The position numbers and the translations under genes are program-made. The notes beneath the pieces are model-generated. The model saw only the letters and a list, made by a program, of their open reading frames with translations, had not been told where the DNA came from and did not search any database. Positions 42,264 through 53,076 of a DNA stretch of 64,000 nucleotides are shown piece after piece; within the stretch, counting starts at the first letter, position 1, and every line of letters begins with the position of its first letter. Origin of the DNA: Haliclona indistincta (taxonomy: Eukaryota > Porifera > Demospongiae > Haplosclerida > Chalinidae); the NCBI GenBank assembly GCA_964017065.1, contig OZ024785.1, positions 6,150,167-6,214,166 of the forward strand, written 5' to 3'.

Positions 42264-42480
42264 TTAGTGGTGTTGTTTTTGAAGGTCTTCCAAATAGCTG
42301 ACCGATGTCCTTGGAAGCATAAGATGGATGATCTCAGAAGGGAAAAAGACAGGACAGGCCATTGTGGTACTATGAGTTTGCCCATGCTTTTCGGAGAGGA
42401 GAGAGGCCATGCGTTTGTAAAAGATCGAAGCGTCTTTCACCATTCCACCAGTAGAGGAAAACACAAGTGGGGAAACCGAG
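42264..42480 (-). pseudogene. 3' fragment of a related retroelement polyprotein
   Basis: Minus-strand reading FSSTGGMVKDASIFYKRMAS followed by LLSEKHGQTHSTTMA matches the C-terminus of the polyprotein at 31398 (FSASGGMGNAAKIFYKRLAS...). It is 5'-truncated near 42480 and diverged, so a separate, older insertion. Confidence 0.75.
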
Positions 42481-42489
42481 TTGTGTTAC

Positions 42490-43130
42490 TCTTCCTTCTC
42501 TCATATCACAGCACTGTTATTAGTGGAGATCATGAACACAGCAGTAGTGATGAAGCTATCAGGTCCTGATTGCTGATTACTGCTATTATAGAGTACAGTG
42601 GTTGAACCATTCGCAATAGTGTCTCAGTTACAGCGTCACAGTATGATCTCTTACATGTATCCTTGGACTTCCAGTGCTACAGTCTTTATACCAAATCCTT
42701 GTCCAAGGCTCCAAGCAATGCAGTGTACCAGCTAGAAATCAGTAATAATATAGTTCATAGACAAAGCTTGAGTGATACCAAATGACCAGAGAAACTGTAG
42801 CACTACCGATGACATCATACAGAATAATTTTTGCTGAAAAATTTTGTAGCAAGTATTTTTTTACAGCATGCATTAATAATGCAATGTAAAGTGCACTGTG
42901 AGTTGATCGTAGCATAGACAACTTTATCAATGCTGGGAGGGACAATTGGTGGATTTAATGGGCGAGCTCCTATTAATTTGAGCATACACCAACTCATTTC
43001 CTGATGACCTATGGTGATACAGAATGTCTATTCATAAAGTTATAAAAATAAAGTTCATTTTTACATTATCATGAATTTACCTGATCTGTTGAAGCCTCAA
43101 TCATGGTACGGTGTCTTGTATACAGTCTTT
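42490..43130 (-). pseudogene. Inverted copy of the 28140-28800 region with Ig-like exon relic
   Basis: Reverse complement carries TTGGTATAAAGACTGTAGCA, CACTGTACTCTATAATAGCA and TTCATCACTACTGCTGTGTT in the order seen at 28555-28765, then CCTCCCAGCATTGATAAAGT-type flank. Several deletions; non-coding. Confidence 0.65.
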
Positions 43131-44950
43131 GGATCCAATAGTACCTGTTTGCAACTGATACAAGTGAAGAGCAAAGTATCAACAATAATAGTCCTCATAA
43201 CTAACGAAGTTTGAGTTTATTTCCAAGTACCAATTCCTATAGTAATGTTGTATAAAAGTATTTGTACGAGCAATGTTGTATTACTGAGCTACTTACTTCT
43301 TGTCCTGTAGGACTAAAAATGATGAAAGTGAAACTGGACAAATTAAAAGTATTATGTGCACAAAGCTGTCACTTTTTGCTTTAAGCTTCAGCATTATAAC
43401 GATGACGTCTATTTATTATTATTATTATGCACTTTATAACAATCAATGGAGTGATAAGTATTTTAGTACTTAGTGAATAACAGGAGATGGCAGTGATTGT
43501 TGAAGGACAACACATGAAGTGAAGCCTAGTATAGATAAGTACCATTAAGAGAAAGGTGAGCAGGAAGAACAAAGACATAAAAAGAGGTCTTACTAGAATG
43601 TTCTCTATTAATTTTTGCTTAGAATTAATTTTTAGCTTTTCATGGACTTGTGGAACGTATAACAAGAACTCACTTAAAGCTGTACTAGACAGAATTTAGT
43701 GTTATAATATCAAAAGAGCAACTCGAACAATTTGTAGTTGAATAGCATTGTCAGCAACATAAAAATTATGAACTACTGTCAAAAATTAACATTCATAAAA
43801 ATTAATGTGCATTACACATAACTTACTGCTGTTGACGAAGAAGATGCATAAGCAAAATTGTAGTGGGGGAACTTCAGTGTCTCTCTTGAATGCTGAACAC
43901 AGATATTTTAGACTAAACATAATTACGAAAATCATCTAAAATGTCCTCTAGCCTGTTGTTATGAAAAGTTATGACACACAAGAGAATGAAGTCATATACC
44001 TAATTATTTGTACGAGACAGAATTATAGTTTCATATCAATACTGAATTGTCAGACATTTACATAATCTATGCTCTAAATTTCCCAAAAATGCATACAGTG
44101 TATAATGTGACTATTGGTATCTAATTAGACAGATGCACTACATGCATCCTGGTAGTAAAAGCTGTTATCTGAAGCACACAATAGTTGTTCTCATCATTGT
44201 TCTAAGCATGCCTGTGTCTTACAGCAGATGGATGTGCTGAACGTGGTCTTAAATGCATTCAGTGTGTATGAGCTCCCACCCTATAGGCCCCTAAAACGTT
44301 TGGCTGCGGTTAGCGGGTTTTTCAATTTGTATGAACTCTCACCTCAATTAGATAAGGCTGAAATTTCTAATGGATAATAGATGTAATTGCAAGAGCATTG
44401 AAATGATCAACCTGTTAATATAAAAGATCATTTTTCATTGTTAAGTGATCAAATTTTTTAACGAAAGGCTTAAATTACATGTTATCAATAATAATTAAAT
44501 CTTCATCCATTGCTTTTGTCAGTAGGAGCTCTTTAGTTAAAAGTATAAGTATCGATATTGGCTAATAATATTCTGTAAACAGTCCTTGATGCAAAATCAG
44601 ACACATTACGTTTCTTTCTTGTGTACTAAAAGTCGTGTGGTATAAAAATACAATTTACTGTCAGTTGGCGAAGTTTGCTCCGTCCACAATGCAACTGGTG
44701 ACTTTTCTTGGACAATCAGTGTGATAGTACAACCCTGACTTGCCAACATATTAGTAATCTTGCTATTAGCAGTAGTACACATGTGTAAAGTTACAAGGTG
44801 TACTTCATAGTTCTGCCAGACAGTTAACATAACATCTGAACCAATAATGTAGGCATGCCCGTGTCTTGCCAAGCACTTAGTCTCATGTTAAAAGCCCATT
44901 ATGATAAGTTGCCAGCATGGATTCAATGTGTATAACCTTTCACCTTAATT
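43131..44950. other. AT-rich intergenic, no gene
   Basis: No supported coding sequence. A segment near 44200-44345 (GCATGCCTGTGTCTTAC..., CTCACCTCAATTAG) is a diverged duplicate of 44850-44955 immediately upstream of the broken cysteine-rich copy. Confidence 0.5.
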
Positions 44951-44969
44951 AGCGTGATTTAATCACGCT
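44951..44969. repeat. 19 bp palindrome AGCGTGATTTAATCACGCT
   Basis: Perfect 9 bp arms around one T, about 35 bases upstream of the decayed start of member 7. It occupies a position similar to the promoter palindrome of the other members but with unrelated sequence. Confidence 0.6.
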
Positions 44970-45004
44970 TATCTCGCGAGGAAAAGCGGCAAACTCGGAG
45001 AAAA

Positions 45005-45682
45005 AAGATCTTCTTAGTCGTAGTTGCTACTCTGGCAGCGCTGTCCACTGCAATCCAATGGCACTGATCGCGGAGAGACTTTCCATTCGCCAAATGCCGA
45101 ACTGTGATGGTGTTACTATCCCAGAACGCTGTACCCAAGCTCTTACCAACTATACACGGATGTTTCAAGAAATCATGAACAAGGTTGAATCGGCTCGCCT
45201 CGGCGCCAAATTGTATACTCTCTTCGAACACTTCTCGATACCATGTGCGGCAGTGAGTGTATTACTCCTATTTTGAGGGTAGCGGACTGCACCAACACTG
45301 ATGAATTGGCGCGAAACTTGACTGCTGTTAACCTGTTTTGCTCCAGACATGAAGACGGCACCTTTTTTCCAGTGACAGTTCTAGGAGAGGCTACACGAAA
45401 TGACGGCACCACTACAAGCTTATTACCAACCTGTGCCTTTGGAAATACGTGCGATTCATCGTGTCGGCAATCTTATCTGGACGTAAGGAGCAGGTTAGGA
45501 TGTTGTGCTGCTAGTTGGTACGCTCTAGTGGTAGCCCACTGTCAACTTTCGGGTCTAATTTCGCCACTTGCAATGTCTCGCTCACCAACCCGTGCCCCCG
45601 GCGTCTCAGTGGAGCGGCTACCATATGCCTCAATGTTCTTCTGATAGCAGTTATGTTCCTGCTGTCTGTGGCAATGTTTTAG
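45005..45682 (+). pseudogene. Cysteine-rich member 7, multiply broken
   Basis: Closest to member 1 (3526). The start codon position reads AAG instead of ATG, one base is missing in the signal-peptide end (GCAATCCAATG), another shift occurs near 45230, and a third after CCAASWY near 45520. The Cys-rich blocks (SCRQSYLDVRSRLGCC) remain visible between 45243 and 45530. Clearly dead. Confidence 0.85.
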
Positions 45683-45972
45683 CAAGTACTGTCAACTCAT
45701 TATGAACTTTGAACTTGCGTGCATGGCTACAATTACTATGTTTTGATTATTGCAGTTGTATTGCTGTAGTATTAACCACTTTCTCATTATTAATTTTTGC
45801 CGCGCTTCGCCAACATTGTCCGCGCGAATACATGCAGTATCGAGATCATGATTAGTAGGTGTGGTTTATTGCGTAGCGACCCCGGCGTTGATATGCAACG
45901 CTAAATGTAGACGCCACGCTGCATCAAGCACATCACCTGCATTCCTGTTACTCCTCTCTTCTCTCTACAAAA

Positions 45973-46656
45973 ATGTTTCTTCCAGTGGTTCTACTATTCA
46001 GCCTTGTTGCACTGTCCGCTGCCCATCCGGTGTCGGTTCGCCAACTACCACCCTGCGGCAATGTCACAGTCTCTACTGCATGTGCGACTGCTCTAAGCAA
46101 TTATCTCCAGGCGGAAACGACCCTCCTCACCGATGCGAGCAGTGGAACCCTGACTACACAGCTCGCCTCCCAAATAGAAAATACATTTCAGACAAATCTC
46201 GACGTTTTCTGCACTGACAACTGCAAGAATATGCTCTCGGAATATTATGATTGTGTGGGCAGTGATGTTGGGAACAATGTGACTGAACAAATTCTATGTG
46301 CACGAAACTTGGCTGATGGTACTTTCTGTCCAGTGAAGGTTGTTCAACAATTACCAACAGGAGGAGGATTGATCCCAACTTGCACAAGCGTTAATGCTGC
46401 AAGCTGTACAACTGCCTGCCATGAGACTTTCAACACTCTAAAGAATAACCTCGGTTGTTGTGCTGACAATCTCTACGGTCTTTCATTTGGTTCCTTTAGT
46501 TCTTATCAAAGCAACTTTACGGCTTGCGGTGCTATGCTCGACAGCCCTTGTTACCTGGGATCTAGTTCCACGTCAACTACAACCTCAGCCGCAGCCGATG
46601 TCTATGTCAACCTGATGCTGGTCGCAGTGCTTGTGATCTCCACTGCAATGGTGTAA
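45973..46656 (+). CDS. Secreted GPI-anchored-type cysteine-rich protein, divergent member 8
   Basis: Intronless, 227 residues, intact. Signal peptide MFLPVVLLFSLVALSAA, then the family layout with most Cys positions kept (PPCGN, ACATAL, FCTDNC, DCVG, LCARN, FCPVKV, PTC, SCTTAC, LGCCAD, ACG, PC), a Ser/Thr-rich stalk (SSSTSTTTS) and a C-terminal hydrophobic tail fit for GPI attachment. The CRQSY block is replaced by CHETFNTLKNNLGCC. It lacks the shared palindrome promoter. Its divergence with an intact frame suggests long-term selection. Confidence 0.83.
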   Translation: MFLPVVLLFSLVALSAAHPVSVRQLPPCGNVTVSTACATALSNYLQAETTLLTDASSGTLTTQLASQIENTFQTNLDVFCTDNCKNMLSEYYDCVGSDVGNNVTEQILCARNLADGTFCPVKVVQQLPTGGGLIPTCTSVNAASCTTACHETFNTLKNNLGCCADNLYGLSFGSFSSYQSNFTACGAMLDSPCYLGSSSTSTTTSAAADVYVNLMLVAVLVISTAMV

Positions 46657-46799
46657 CTAGTCCAGTGACTACCATGTATCATTCATTACTCATTGCATGA
46701 ACAGCCATTAAAGGTCTAAAAATTATTACATTTGCATACACAGCCATTATAGGTCTATCATAAAAATTATTATTATGATTCAAAAAATAATAATAATTT

Positions 46800-47076
46800 T
46801 TAAATAAAAATAATAATGATGATGTTTTCATTATCAAAATAATCGTGCATCAACAGCGAACTGTTAGCTGGTGGTGCCATGCGTACTCTGCCTCTCTCCT
46901 TGGTCTCTAGCTCGCTCCCGGCTAGGTCAACACGGAGACCACTGTCACTGCCTGGACTGGACGGCTCAGAGTCCTCTCCCTCCATGAAATGAACGCTGTT
47001 GCCATGGATACTGCCAGTTTCCTCGGACTCTAATAGGGGCGGGTTGATCTCCAGATTTGTCATGATAGACCCATCT
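46800..47076 (-). CDS. Possible terminal exon of an unknown minus-strand gene
   Basis: After a good acceptor (TTTTTTTGTACATGTAG, minus strand) an open frame of about 91 residues runs DGSIMTNLEINPPLLESEET, an acidic Ser-rich stretch and LLMHDYFDNEN to a stop at 46800. It looks like a disordered cytoplasmic tail. A candidate upstream exon (about 47335-47390, ending before GTGTGTGG) fits in phase but has no start codon, and the next gene's promoter lies just beyond it. Either a truncated gene or chance. Confidence 0.35.
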
Positions 47077-47510
47077 CTACATGTACAAAAAAAATTATGA
47101 GTTTGTTGGCTGCATCTATGCATACCCATTGACATACATGCATTTTAATAGTGAATTGAAGTCAAGTGAGGAATTGTGAGTGTCTGGGCCTGATTGTCTG
47201 CTTGATAAGAAAGAGTTAACAGCCTTTTAACTAAAAAATTTCTGTTAGTTGAGCAGAATTTACAATGATGATGCAGACATTGATGTTCCTGTGACCATGC
47301 AGAGCCTCTTCCAAACCACCACACACCTGTAACCCTGTAGTTCACATGTTTGTGACGCTTTGAGTTCTTGTTCTTCACTAGACTATGTCAATAATTTATA
47401 GCTATTATTATAGTTTATTAAATTTTTATTACAACAAGTAATGAAACTAGCCTCGTTCTCAGGCGTACGTACGTGGTGTATTGTCATAATAGCGCGCCCT
47501 CACAAGTCAC

Positions 47511-48560
47511 GTGGACAAAATGAAATCCAGCAGCTCTTTCGTTCTTCTTGTCGCTGTGATCTTTGGCGTCCTCTTATTGCACACAAATTGCACAGTGCCT
47601 GCTGTAGTGAGAAGATATGTGGGTGGTCCGGGGACTTGCCTTATAAAATACTGCTCCAAGTCCTCTCTCGAGTGTGTTGCAGACAGCCAGTGCAGGAAAG
47701 CAACTGCTTGCAACACGGGATGTGCTGGCAAGGAGAATACCGACGCTTGCAACCTCCTGTGTGAGTTGGACTATGGATACAACAGCACCAAGTACCGGCA
47801 GCTTCTCCAATGCATGAGTGATCACGGGTGCTTGCCTGTGTCACCTGACAATGGTATCTGTCTCGCCAATGACTCTGACACTGTCAAAAATCTCACCTCT
47901 TTGGCTCAGGTCAATAATCAGCTAGCTAGCACTGACTCACACTTACTGCGTGTTTTGAATTTGCAGATAAAAGGAAAGTGGTGGATAGTCCGTGGACTGA
48001 ACTGTGGGCAGAAAGGATGGTCTGACGGGTTTGACTTCTTCCCTTGCCAACGTGACGAGTTTGTGCCAGCAGCCAACGGTATTGACTGGATTGATCACAT
48101 TGCATACTGTGGCGGAACGAACAACACTTGCCAAACACCAATGCTATTCACAGTAGCCAACGTCTCTATGACAAGCCCGGGTGTCATGACTCATATGTAT
48201 GAAACTAACTGAGTACAGAGAATAAATGTATGCTTTTTCATTATACAGATATACTGATCCACCATTAGTACCTCAGAATGAGGAATGGAGAGTGCTGTCA
48301 TGGCCTCATCCCGACTGGATGCTTTACATCTACTGTGGTTCTACTCCTACTGGAGAATATGCTGGTCAGTATAACAGCTGGCACGATAAGAGCTAAGGTC
48401 ATCCATCTTTGTTGCAGGAGGCAGTGTGGTGACTCGCAGTGCTAGAACTGCTGATGCTATTCCGGCATACGTTGAAGCTATATTCCGATCTACTGCTGTT
48501 CGCTTTAATTTTGACTATGACACGATGTGCATCAGTAATGTGACAACGTGTTCAGATTGA
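47511..48560 (+). CDS. Secreted violaxanthin de-epoxidase-like lipocalin protein
   Basis: Exons 47511-47909, 47967-48196, 48249-48364 and 48418-48560 join in phase to 295 residues. After a signal peptide (about 1-27) comes a Cys-rich domain, C.IKYC...C.AD..CRKA..CN..C...NTDACNLLCEL, matching the N-terminal domain of plant and algal VDE. Then comes the lipocalin-like domain: GKWWIVRGLNCG, GFDFFPCQRDEF, WMLYIYCGSTPTGEYAGGSVVTRSA and a final DTMC. The FDxF.C..EF motif that holds the proposed catalytic Asp of VDE is kept. The Glu-rich C-terminal domain of plant VDE is missing. In plants the enzyme reduces xanthophyll epoxides with ascorbate; the substrate in an animal is unknown. Intron 1 is 57 bp, in frame and stop-free. 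Confidence 0.82.
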
Positions 48561-48747
48561 TCAGTATGTATTATTATTTATTTTTATTGATTAAAGAGAT
48601 GAATATCATTAGCAGTGTCATGGGTAGCTCTAAAAGGAAACATTATTGTTTGTGATTGCGTGCTGAGCTAAGCTGCAACCGATCGAGTGACCTTCCTTAG
48701 CCTCTCACTTTCCTCCTCTCGACCGACAGCCGAAACTAGTTGCAACG

Positions 48748-50414
48748 ATGGACGATAATCCAGATGGGCCGGGCGACTACGATTTCATGTTTAAAAGTAT
48801 GCAACTGTTGCTTGCAGGGTGCATTGCATGCTGTGAGCACCGCTGCAATGGTAACCATCTTTGTCTTCACAGTTGTGCTTGTGGGAGACAGTGGTGTGGG
48901 CAAGACCAACCTGCTCTCTCGCTTTACGAGGAACGAGTTCAAGATTGACTCAAGGACGACTATTGGCGTGAACTTTGCTACGAGAAACGTCGAAAAAGAT
49001 GGGCGTGTTATCAAAGCTCAAATCTGGGATACAGGTGAGCTTAGCTACTGGTTGTCATAGTGCACCCTAGAGAATTATCTATAAGCCCTGTGTTCTTCAT
49101 TGTGTGGTGCTCTTAACAATTGGCTCCAACATGCAATGTATTCACAGTTGTCTACTACCATTCTACCACACATGTCACAATTGTCACTTTACATAGTATT
49201 GTAGAGCAGTCAGTTGCTTAATAAGGATTCTATAACCATGTATGGCGATGCACTGTGTGGCTTGCTAAATGCCAGCGTTGAATATTTGTTGCTCTGTGAA
49301 ACTAACTTACTGTGCTGAGTCTGCTGACAATGTTTTTATATTCAGCTGGTCAAGAAAGATACAGAACAATACCAAGCATGTAAGACATTAAAGTTGCATT
49401 CAGTTTGAATTTCCGTGTGATGCTGTAGATTCTATCACAAGGCAGTCGGTGCTATGATTGTGTTTGACGTAACTGTGCACAGAAGTTTCGAGAATGTAGC
49501 GAACTGGATGAAGGATCTCCGTGAGCATGCAGAGCCTAGTACAGTGATCATGTTGGTCGGCAACAAAATGGATCTAAAACACCTTCAGACAGTATCAGTT
49601 GAAGAGGCAGAACAGCTGGCAGGTAATTGATCATGGGTATCCTAAAAAGTATTAACAACAGAACCAAAGAGTGCGATTTCCATTACAACATATGATTTTA
49701 CTTTACTTTTCGTCATGAGCTGAACCATTGCACATGCACAGAATGTTGTTGTGTGCAGTGCCTGTAGAACCCCTCTAATACGGACACCACCAGAACTCAC
49801 ATTGTCCTGATCAGATATGTGTCCTGATTTCAGGGGTTGCCATTTAGCAATATTTATGGGACCACATGCATATGAATTGTCCACATTTAAATATGTCCTT
49901 ATTTCAGGGGTGTACACAACCACTGCATTCCACCGATGTTTAGTGTGGTGTCCTTATTTCAGGGGTGTTCATAGTGGGGGGTTTCGCTGCATTCCATTGA
50001 TGTTGATAGTGTGGTGCCATGTCCTTATTTCAGGGGTGTTCATAGTGGAGTGGTGTCCTGCTGCATTCCATTGTTAATAGTTATTACACATGCTGAATAA
50101 ACACACAAGCAACTTGCAAACTGTGAAATAGGTGTTTTCTTTTCTTTCTGTTCTCTAGAGCAACATAACATTCTCTTTACTCAAACATCAGCTCTTGACG
50201 CTACAAACGTTGAGGAAGCATTTCAAAGAATGATCGAAGGTGCAAGATCAATAGTGCACTTCATATCACTCTCTGTTTTGTAGAGATCTATCGTAGAATG
50301 GATACGGATCCAAAAATATTAGAAAGCACTGCAAAATCCCCACAGACTGTTGATGTGAGCACAAGAACCGAGGAGCCAGAACAGAAGAAAACAAAATGTT
50401 GCAACAGAAGATAG
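48748..50414 (+). CDS. Rab11-like small GTPase
   Basis: Six exons (48748-48796, 48873-49034, 49346-49379, 49429-49622, 50159-50239, 50284-50414) encode 216 residues. G motifs are complete: GDSGVGKT (21-28), TTIGV (switch I Thr 46), WDTAGQE (68-74), NKMD (127-130) and TSAL (156-159). [11 protein letters not shown] and the C-terminal CC plus three residues for double geranylgeranylation point to the Rab11/Rab25 group, although switch I reads [11 protein letters not shown] rather than the usual STIGVEFATRS. Rab11 proteins direct recycling endosomes. Exons 5 and 6 were copied, with a frameshift, to 57006-57267. Confidence 0.9.
49740..50080. repeat. Repeats with TGTCCTTATTTCAGGGGTG in Rab intron 4
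   Basis: Four spaced copies of TGTCC(T/G)(T)ATTTCAGGGGTG and a GAACCCCTCTAATACGGACA end, the pattern of pogo/Tigger-type terminal sequences. Part of this intron (from about 49868) was copied to 56775-57000. Confidence 0.65.
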
Positions 50415-50613
50415 TTTATTGGCAGAAATTGATTGTCATACATGTATTTATTTGTCATCCGTCACACTTATTGAATTGTTAGTGCAAATATCACATGAGT
50501 CATACACAGTCAGCAAGAACACACTCGTCCTGCTCGCATTTTGACACGTGTATTAGCCCCGCCTATGTTGTGTACGTGTACCGCCTTCTCTACAACAAGT
50601 CCTCGGCCTCCTA

Positions 50614-50622
50614 GATAAAAAG
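50614..50622 (+). promoter_or_regulatory. TATA-type box of NmrA gene 1
   Basis: GATAAAAAG about 55 bases before the start codon, followed by GACGAAGTTCTGCTCGCAGA, a segment repeated before NmrA gene 4. Confidence 0.55.
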
Positions 50623-50674
50623 ACGAAGTTCTGCTCGCAGATCTCAGAACAGTCCTGTTATATCTTTCTAAACC

Positions 50675-51559
50675 ATGGCTAAGCCCGTAGTACTAGTTAT
50701 CGGTGCCACTGGAAAAATCGGGGCGGCTACAGTGACTGCACTCGCCAGCAAATATGCCGACAAACTGGACATCCGTGCTGGAGTACGCAATCCTGAGAAA
50801 GCCGACAAGCTGAAGGGACTGGCTGGCGTTACTGTCGTGCAGGCAGAGATGGGAGATAACGAGAAGCTTGTTGAGACCTTCAAAGGTGTGGACACCCTCT
50901 ACATCAATACTCCAGGGATTGAAAACAGAGTTGAAGTCACACTTGCTACAGTAAAGTCTGCAAAGAAGGCTGGAGTCAAGCACCTGGTCGTTGTGAGCGT
51001 CACCAGTGCTCAAAATGAAGAAATCCTTTTTGGCCGGCAATTCACTAAACTTGAAAATACCATCAAAGAACTTGGACTACCGTACACCTTCCTTCGTCTG
51101 CCCTTTTTTATGGAGAATAATTTCGGACTAATAGCTACCATTAAGGGGCAGTCAAGCATCTTCTCTCCAGTCGATCCCACCAAAAAGTATGTTGCTATTG
51201 CAGTTGAAGATGCCGGCAAATTGGGAGCTGTTGTGGTTGCAGATCCAAGCAAGCATTCCAACAAGGTCTACAATGTCATTAGTGACCGATATACCTACAA
51301 CGACCTGGCTGCTGCTTTCAGCGAAGTTCTCGGCAGAGAAATCAAATATGTGCGAGTCCCTTACGAAACGACTAAACAAGCAATCCAGGCTAACCTGGAG
51401 AAATGGCAGGTCGAGGGTCTGCTGGAGTTATTCAAGGTGATTGACGATGGTGGTGCAGCATTTGAAGACCATGATATGAGCAGCTTTACTGACATCACTG
51501 GAGACAAACCAACTGACATCAAGACATGGGTCACCAAGTATGCTGCTGCTTTCCAGTGA
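50675..51559 (+). CDS. NmrA-type NADP(H)-binding reductase-like protein, gene 1
   Basis: Intronless, 294 residues, the typical size of NmrA-like atypical short-chain reductases. The Rossmann motif GATGKIG (10-16) and a basic residue after strand 2 (GVRN, Arg 38) suggest NADP(H). TFLRLPFFMENN, the GQSSIFSPVDP segment and a C-terminal TGDKPTDIKTWVTK helix are family landmarks. The SDR-type Tyr-Lys catalytic pair is absent, so a redox-sensing or non-classical quinone/aldehyde reductase role is likely; the substrate is unknown. The absence of introns may mean retroposition or bacterial origin. Nearly identical to gene 4 (57559). Confidence 0.86.
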   Translation: MAKPVVLVIGATGKIGAATVTALASKYADKLDIRAGVRNPEKADKLKGLAGVTVVQAEMGDNEKLVETFKGVDTLYINTPGIENRVEVTLATVKSAKKAGVKHLVVVSVTSAQNEEILFGRQFTKLENTIKELGLPYTFLRLPFFMENNFGLIATIKGQSSIFSPVDPTKKYVAIAVEDAGKLGAVVVADPSKHSNKVYNVISDRYTYNDLAAAFSEVLGREIKYVRVPYETTKQAIQANLEKWQVEGLLELFKVIDDGGAAFEDHDMSSFTDITGDKPTDIKTWVTKYAAAFQ

Positions 51560-52029
51560 TTCAAGACCGTTTATAACCCACAAAATATTAGACAAAATTT
51601 TTAATACATGAAATTGTTTTAGTCACTCAGATCGTTGATGTCAATTCATGTTTGCATAAAATTAAAATTTTTTTAACATAAAGTCAAAAAGTGCATGCTG
51701 GATTATGCTTCATGTATCATCTCTAGCAAAGAATAGACATTTCTGGAATTGCTGTGTGTAGCACTAGTACATACACGTAGTGCTACAGGAATGTACTTCC
51801 TGTAATTTTGCCTCGTGTAGTCTAGCACAGCTTATTTTTGTGTATAAAACCACAATCATAATTATTTACAATTCATATTCTGAAGACAGTAGGTTGTTGT
51901 TCTTAGGAGCAGATGTCATATTACTTACATGTATTACCTGTCACACATTTGTCATTTCAGTTTTTCCTCAAGATTGACCACAAAATTAACATCATTAAAT
52001 GCTCATAAGCCAGTAGTATGGTAGTGGCA
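51560..52029. other. 3' flank of NmrA gene 1, no gene
   Basis: AT-rich flank repeated after gene 4 (58444-58924) with the same landmarks (AAATTGTTTTAGTCACTCAG, GAATGTACTTCCTG, TTTCCTCAAGATTGACCACA). Confidence 0.6.
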
Positions 52030-52161
52030 GGGTCTGCTGGAGTTATTCGCGATGGTGCAGAATTTGAAGGCCATGATCTGAGCAGCATTACTGACGTCAC
52101 TGGAGACAAACCAACTGACATCAAGACATGGGTCACCAAGAATGCTGCTGCTTACCAGTGA
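52030..52161 (+). pseudogene. 3' relic of an NmrA gene
   Basis: Keeps the last ~40 codons of a family member (GVIRDGAEFEGHDL..., TGDKPTDIKTWVTKNAAAYQ) and its stop; the upstream 85% is missing. Confidence 0.85.
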
Positions 52162-52371
52162 GTTAAGACTAACCATTTATACTGAACACAAATTAATTAG
52201 AACGTTTTAGTCAGTTACATCATTGTTGTTGCCTTTTTTATGCTCACATAATTGAACATCATGTCAAGAGGTGTGTGTACATGCATATCACCATTATTGG
52301 TGTAAAACCACATTCACATTCTCCACGCAAAAGTTGGAACTCTGGTTGAAATTCAGCTTGCAGTCCCTAAT

Positions 52372-53050
52372 CAGTGGACTGGAACATCTGGAATGACCGT
52401 AGCAACTAATTAATATTTACGGCGCTGCGCGTTGCTATGGTCAGTGTTTATGGTCAGTGTTTCTGGAAAAGTAAAGCAGCAGACAGAGCGATATTAGCAT
52501 TATAGCAAGTGCGTGTTGATAGCTACTCGTATCATGAAATTCAACGAGCTTGCTCGCTTGCAACAAAACGGAGGAACGCTGTCCATTACGATCGATAGCG
52601 AAGAATTGTGGCTATGATTGTGAGCTCAATCAGTGAGCTCAATATTCCAAGTTTTAGCAATGCTAAAATCTAGTAGCAGCCGGCGATTTTTCCGTCGAAT
52701 AGCATGGATTTTCCCTTTTTCTCAGCAGCTTGGCGTTTATTTAGAAAAATCGCTCTGTTACTAGATTGTAGCATTGCTAAAACTTGCATTTCTGGAATAT
52801 TGAGCTCACAGAAGTCTTCGCTGCCGAGTTTTAAACACGTCGATCATGGACAGCGTTCCTCCGTTTTGCTGCAAGCCAGCAAGCTCGTTGAATTTCATGA
52901 TACGAGTAGCTATCAACACGCACTTGCTATAATGCTAATATCGCTCTGTCTGCTGCTTTAGTTTTCCAGAAGCACTGACCATAGCAACGCGCAGCGCCGT
53001 GAATATTAATTAGTTACGAAAGGTCATTTCATTCCCAGTCCAGTCCACTG
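52372..53050. mobile_element. 679 bp foldback element immediately upstream of NmrA gene 2
   Basis: CAGTGGACTGG at the left pairs with CCAGTCCACTG at the right, and the arms continue inward for about 290 bp each (GGCGCTGCGCGTTGCTATGG / CATAGCAACGCGCAGCGCC; CGTATCATGAAATTCAACGA / its complement) around a short centre. No ORF. Its right end lies 26 bases before the NmrA start codon, so it has displaced the usual TATA region. Confidence 0.88.
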
Positions 53051-53076
53051 TATAGGGACACCCGCACTTAAGTACC

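Noticed and set aside
50693..51379. Several minus-strand open frames of 75-115 residues over each NmrA gene
   Set aside because: They mirror the coding strand and recur in every copy only because the genes are paralogous.
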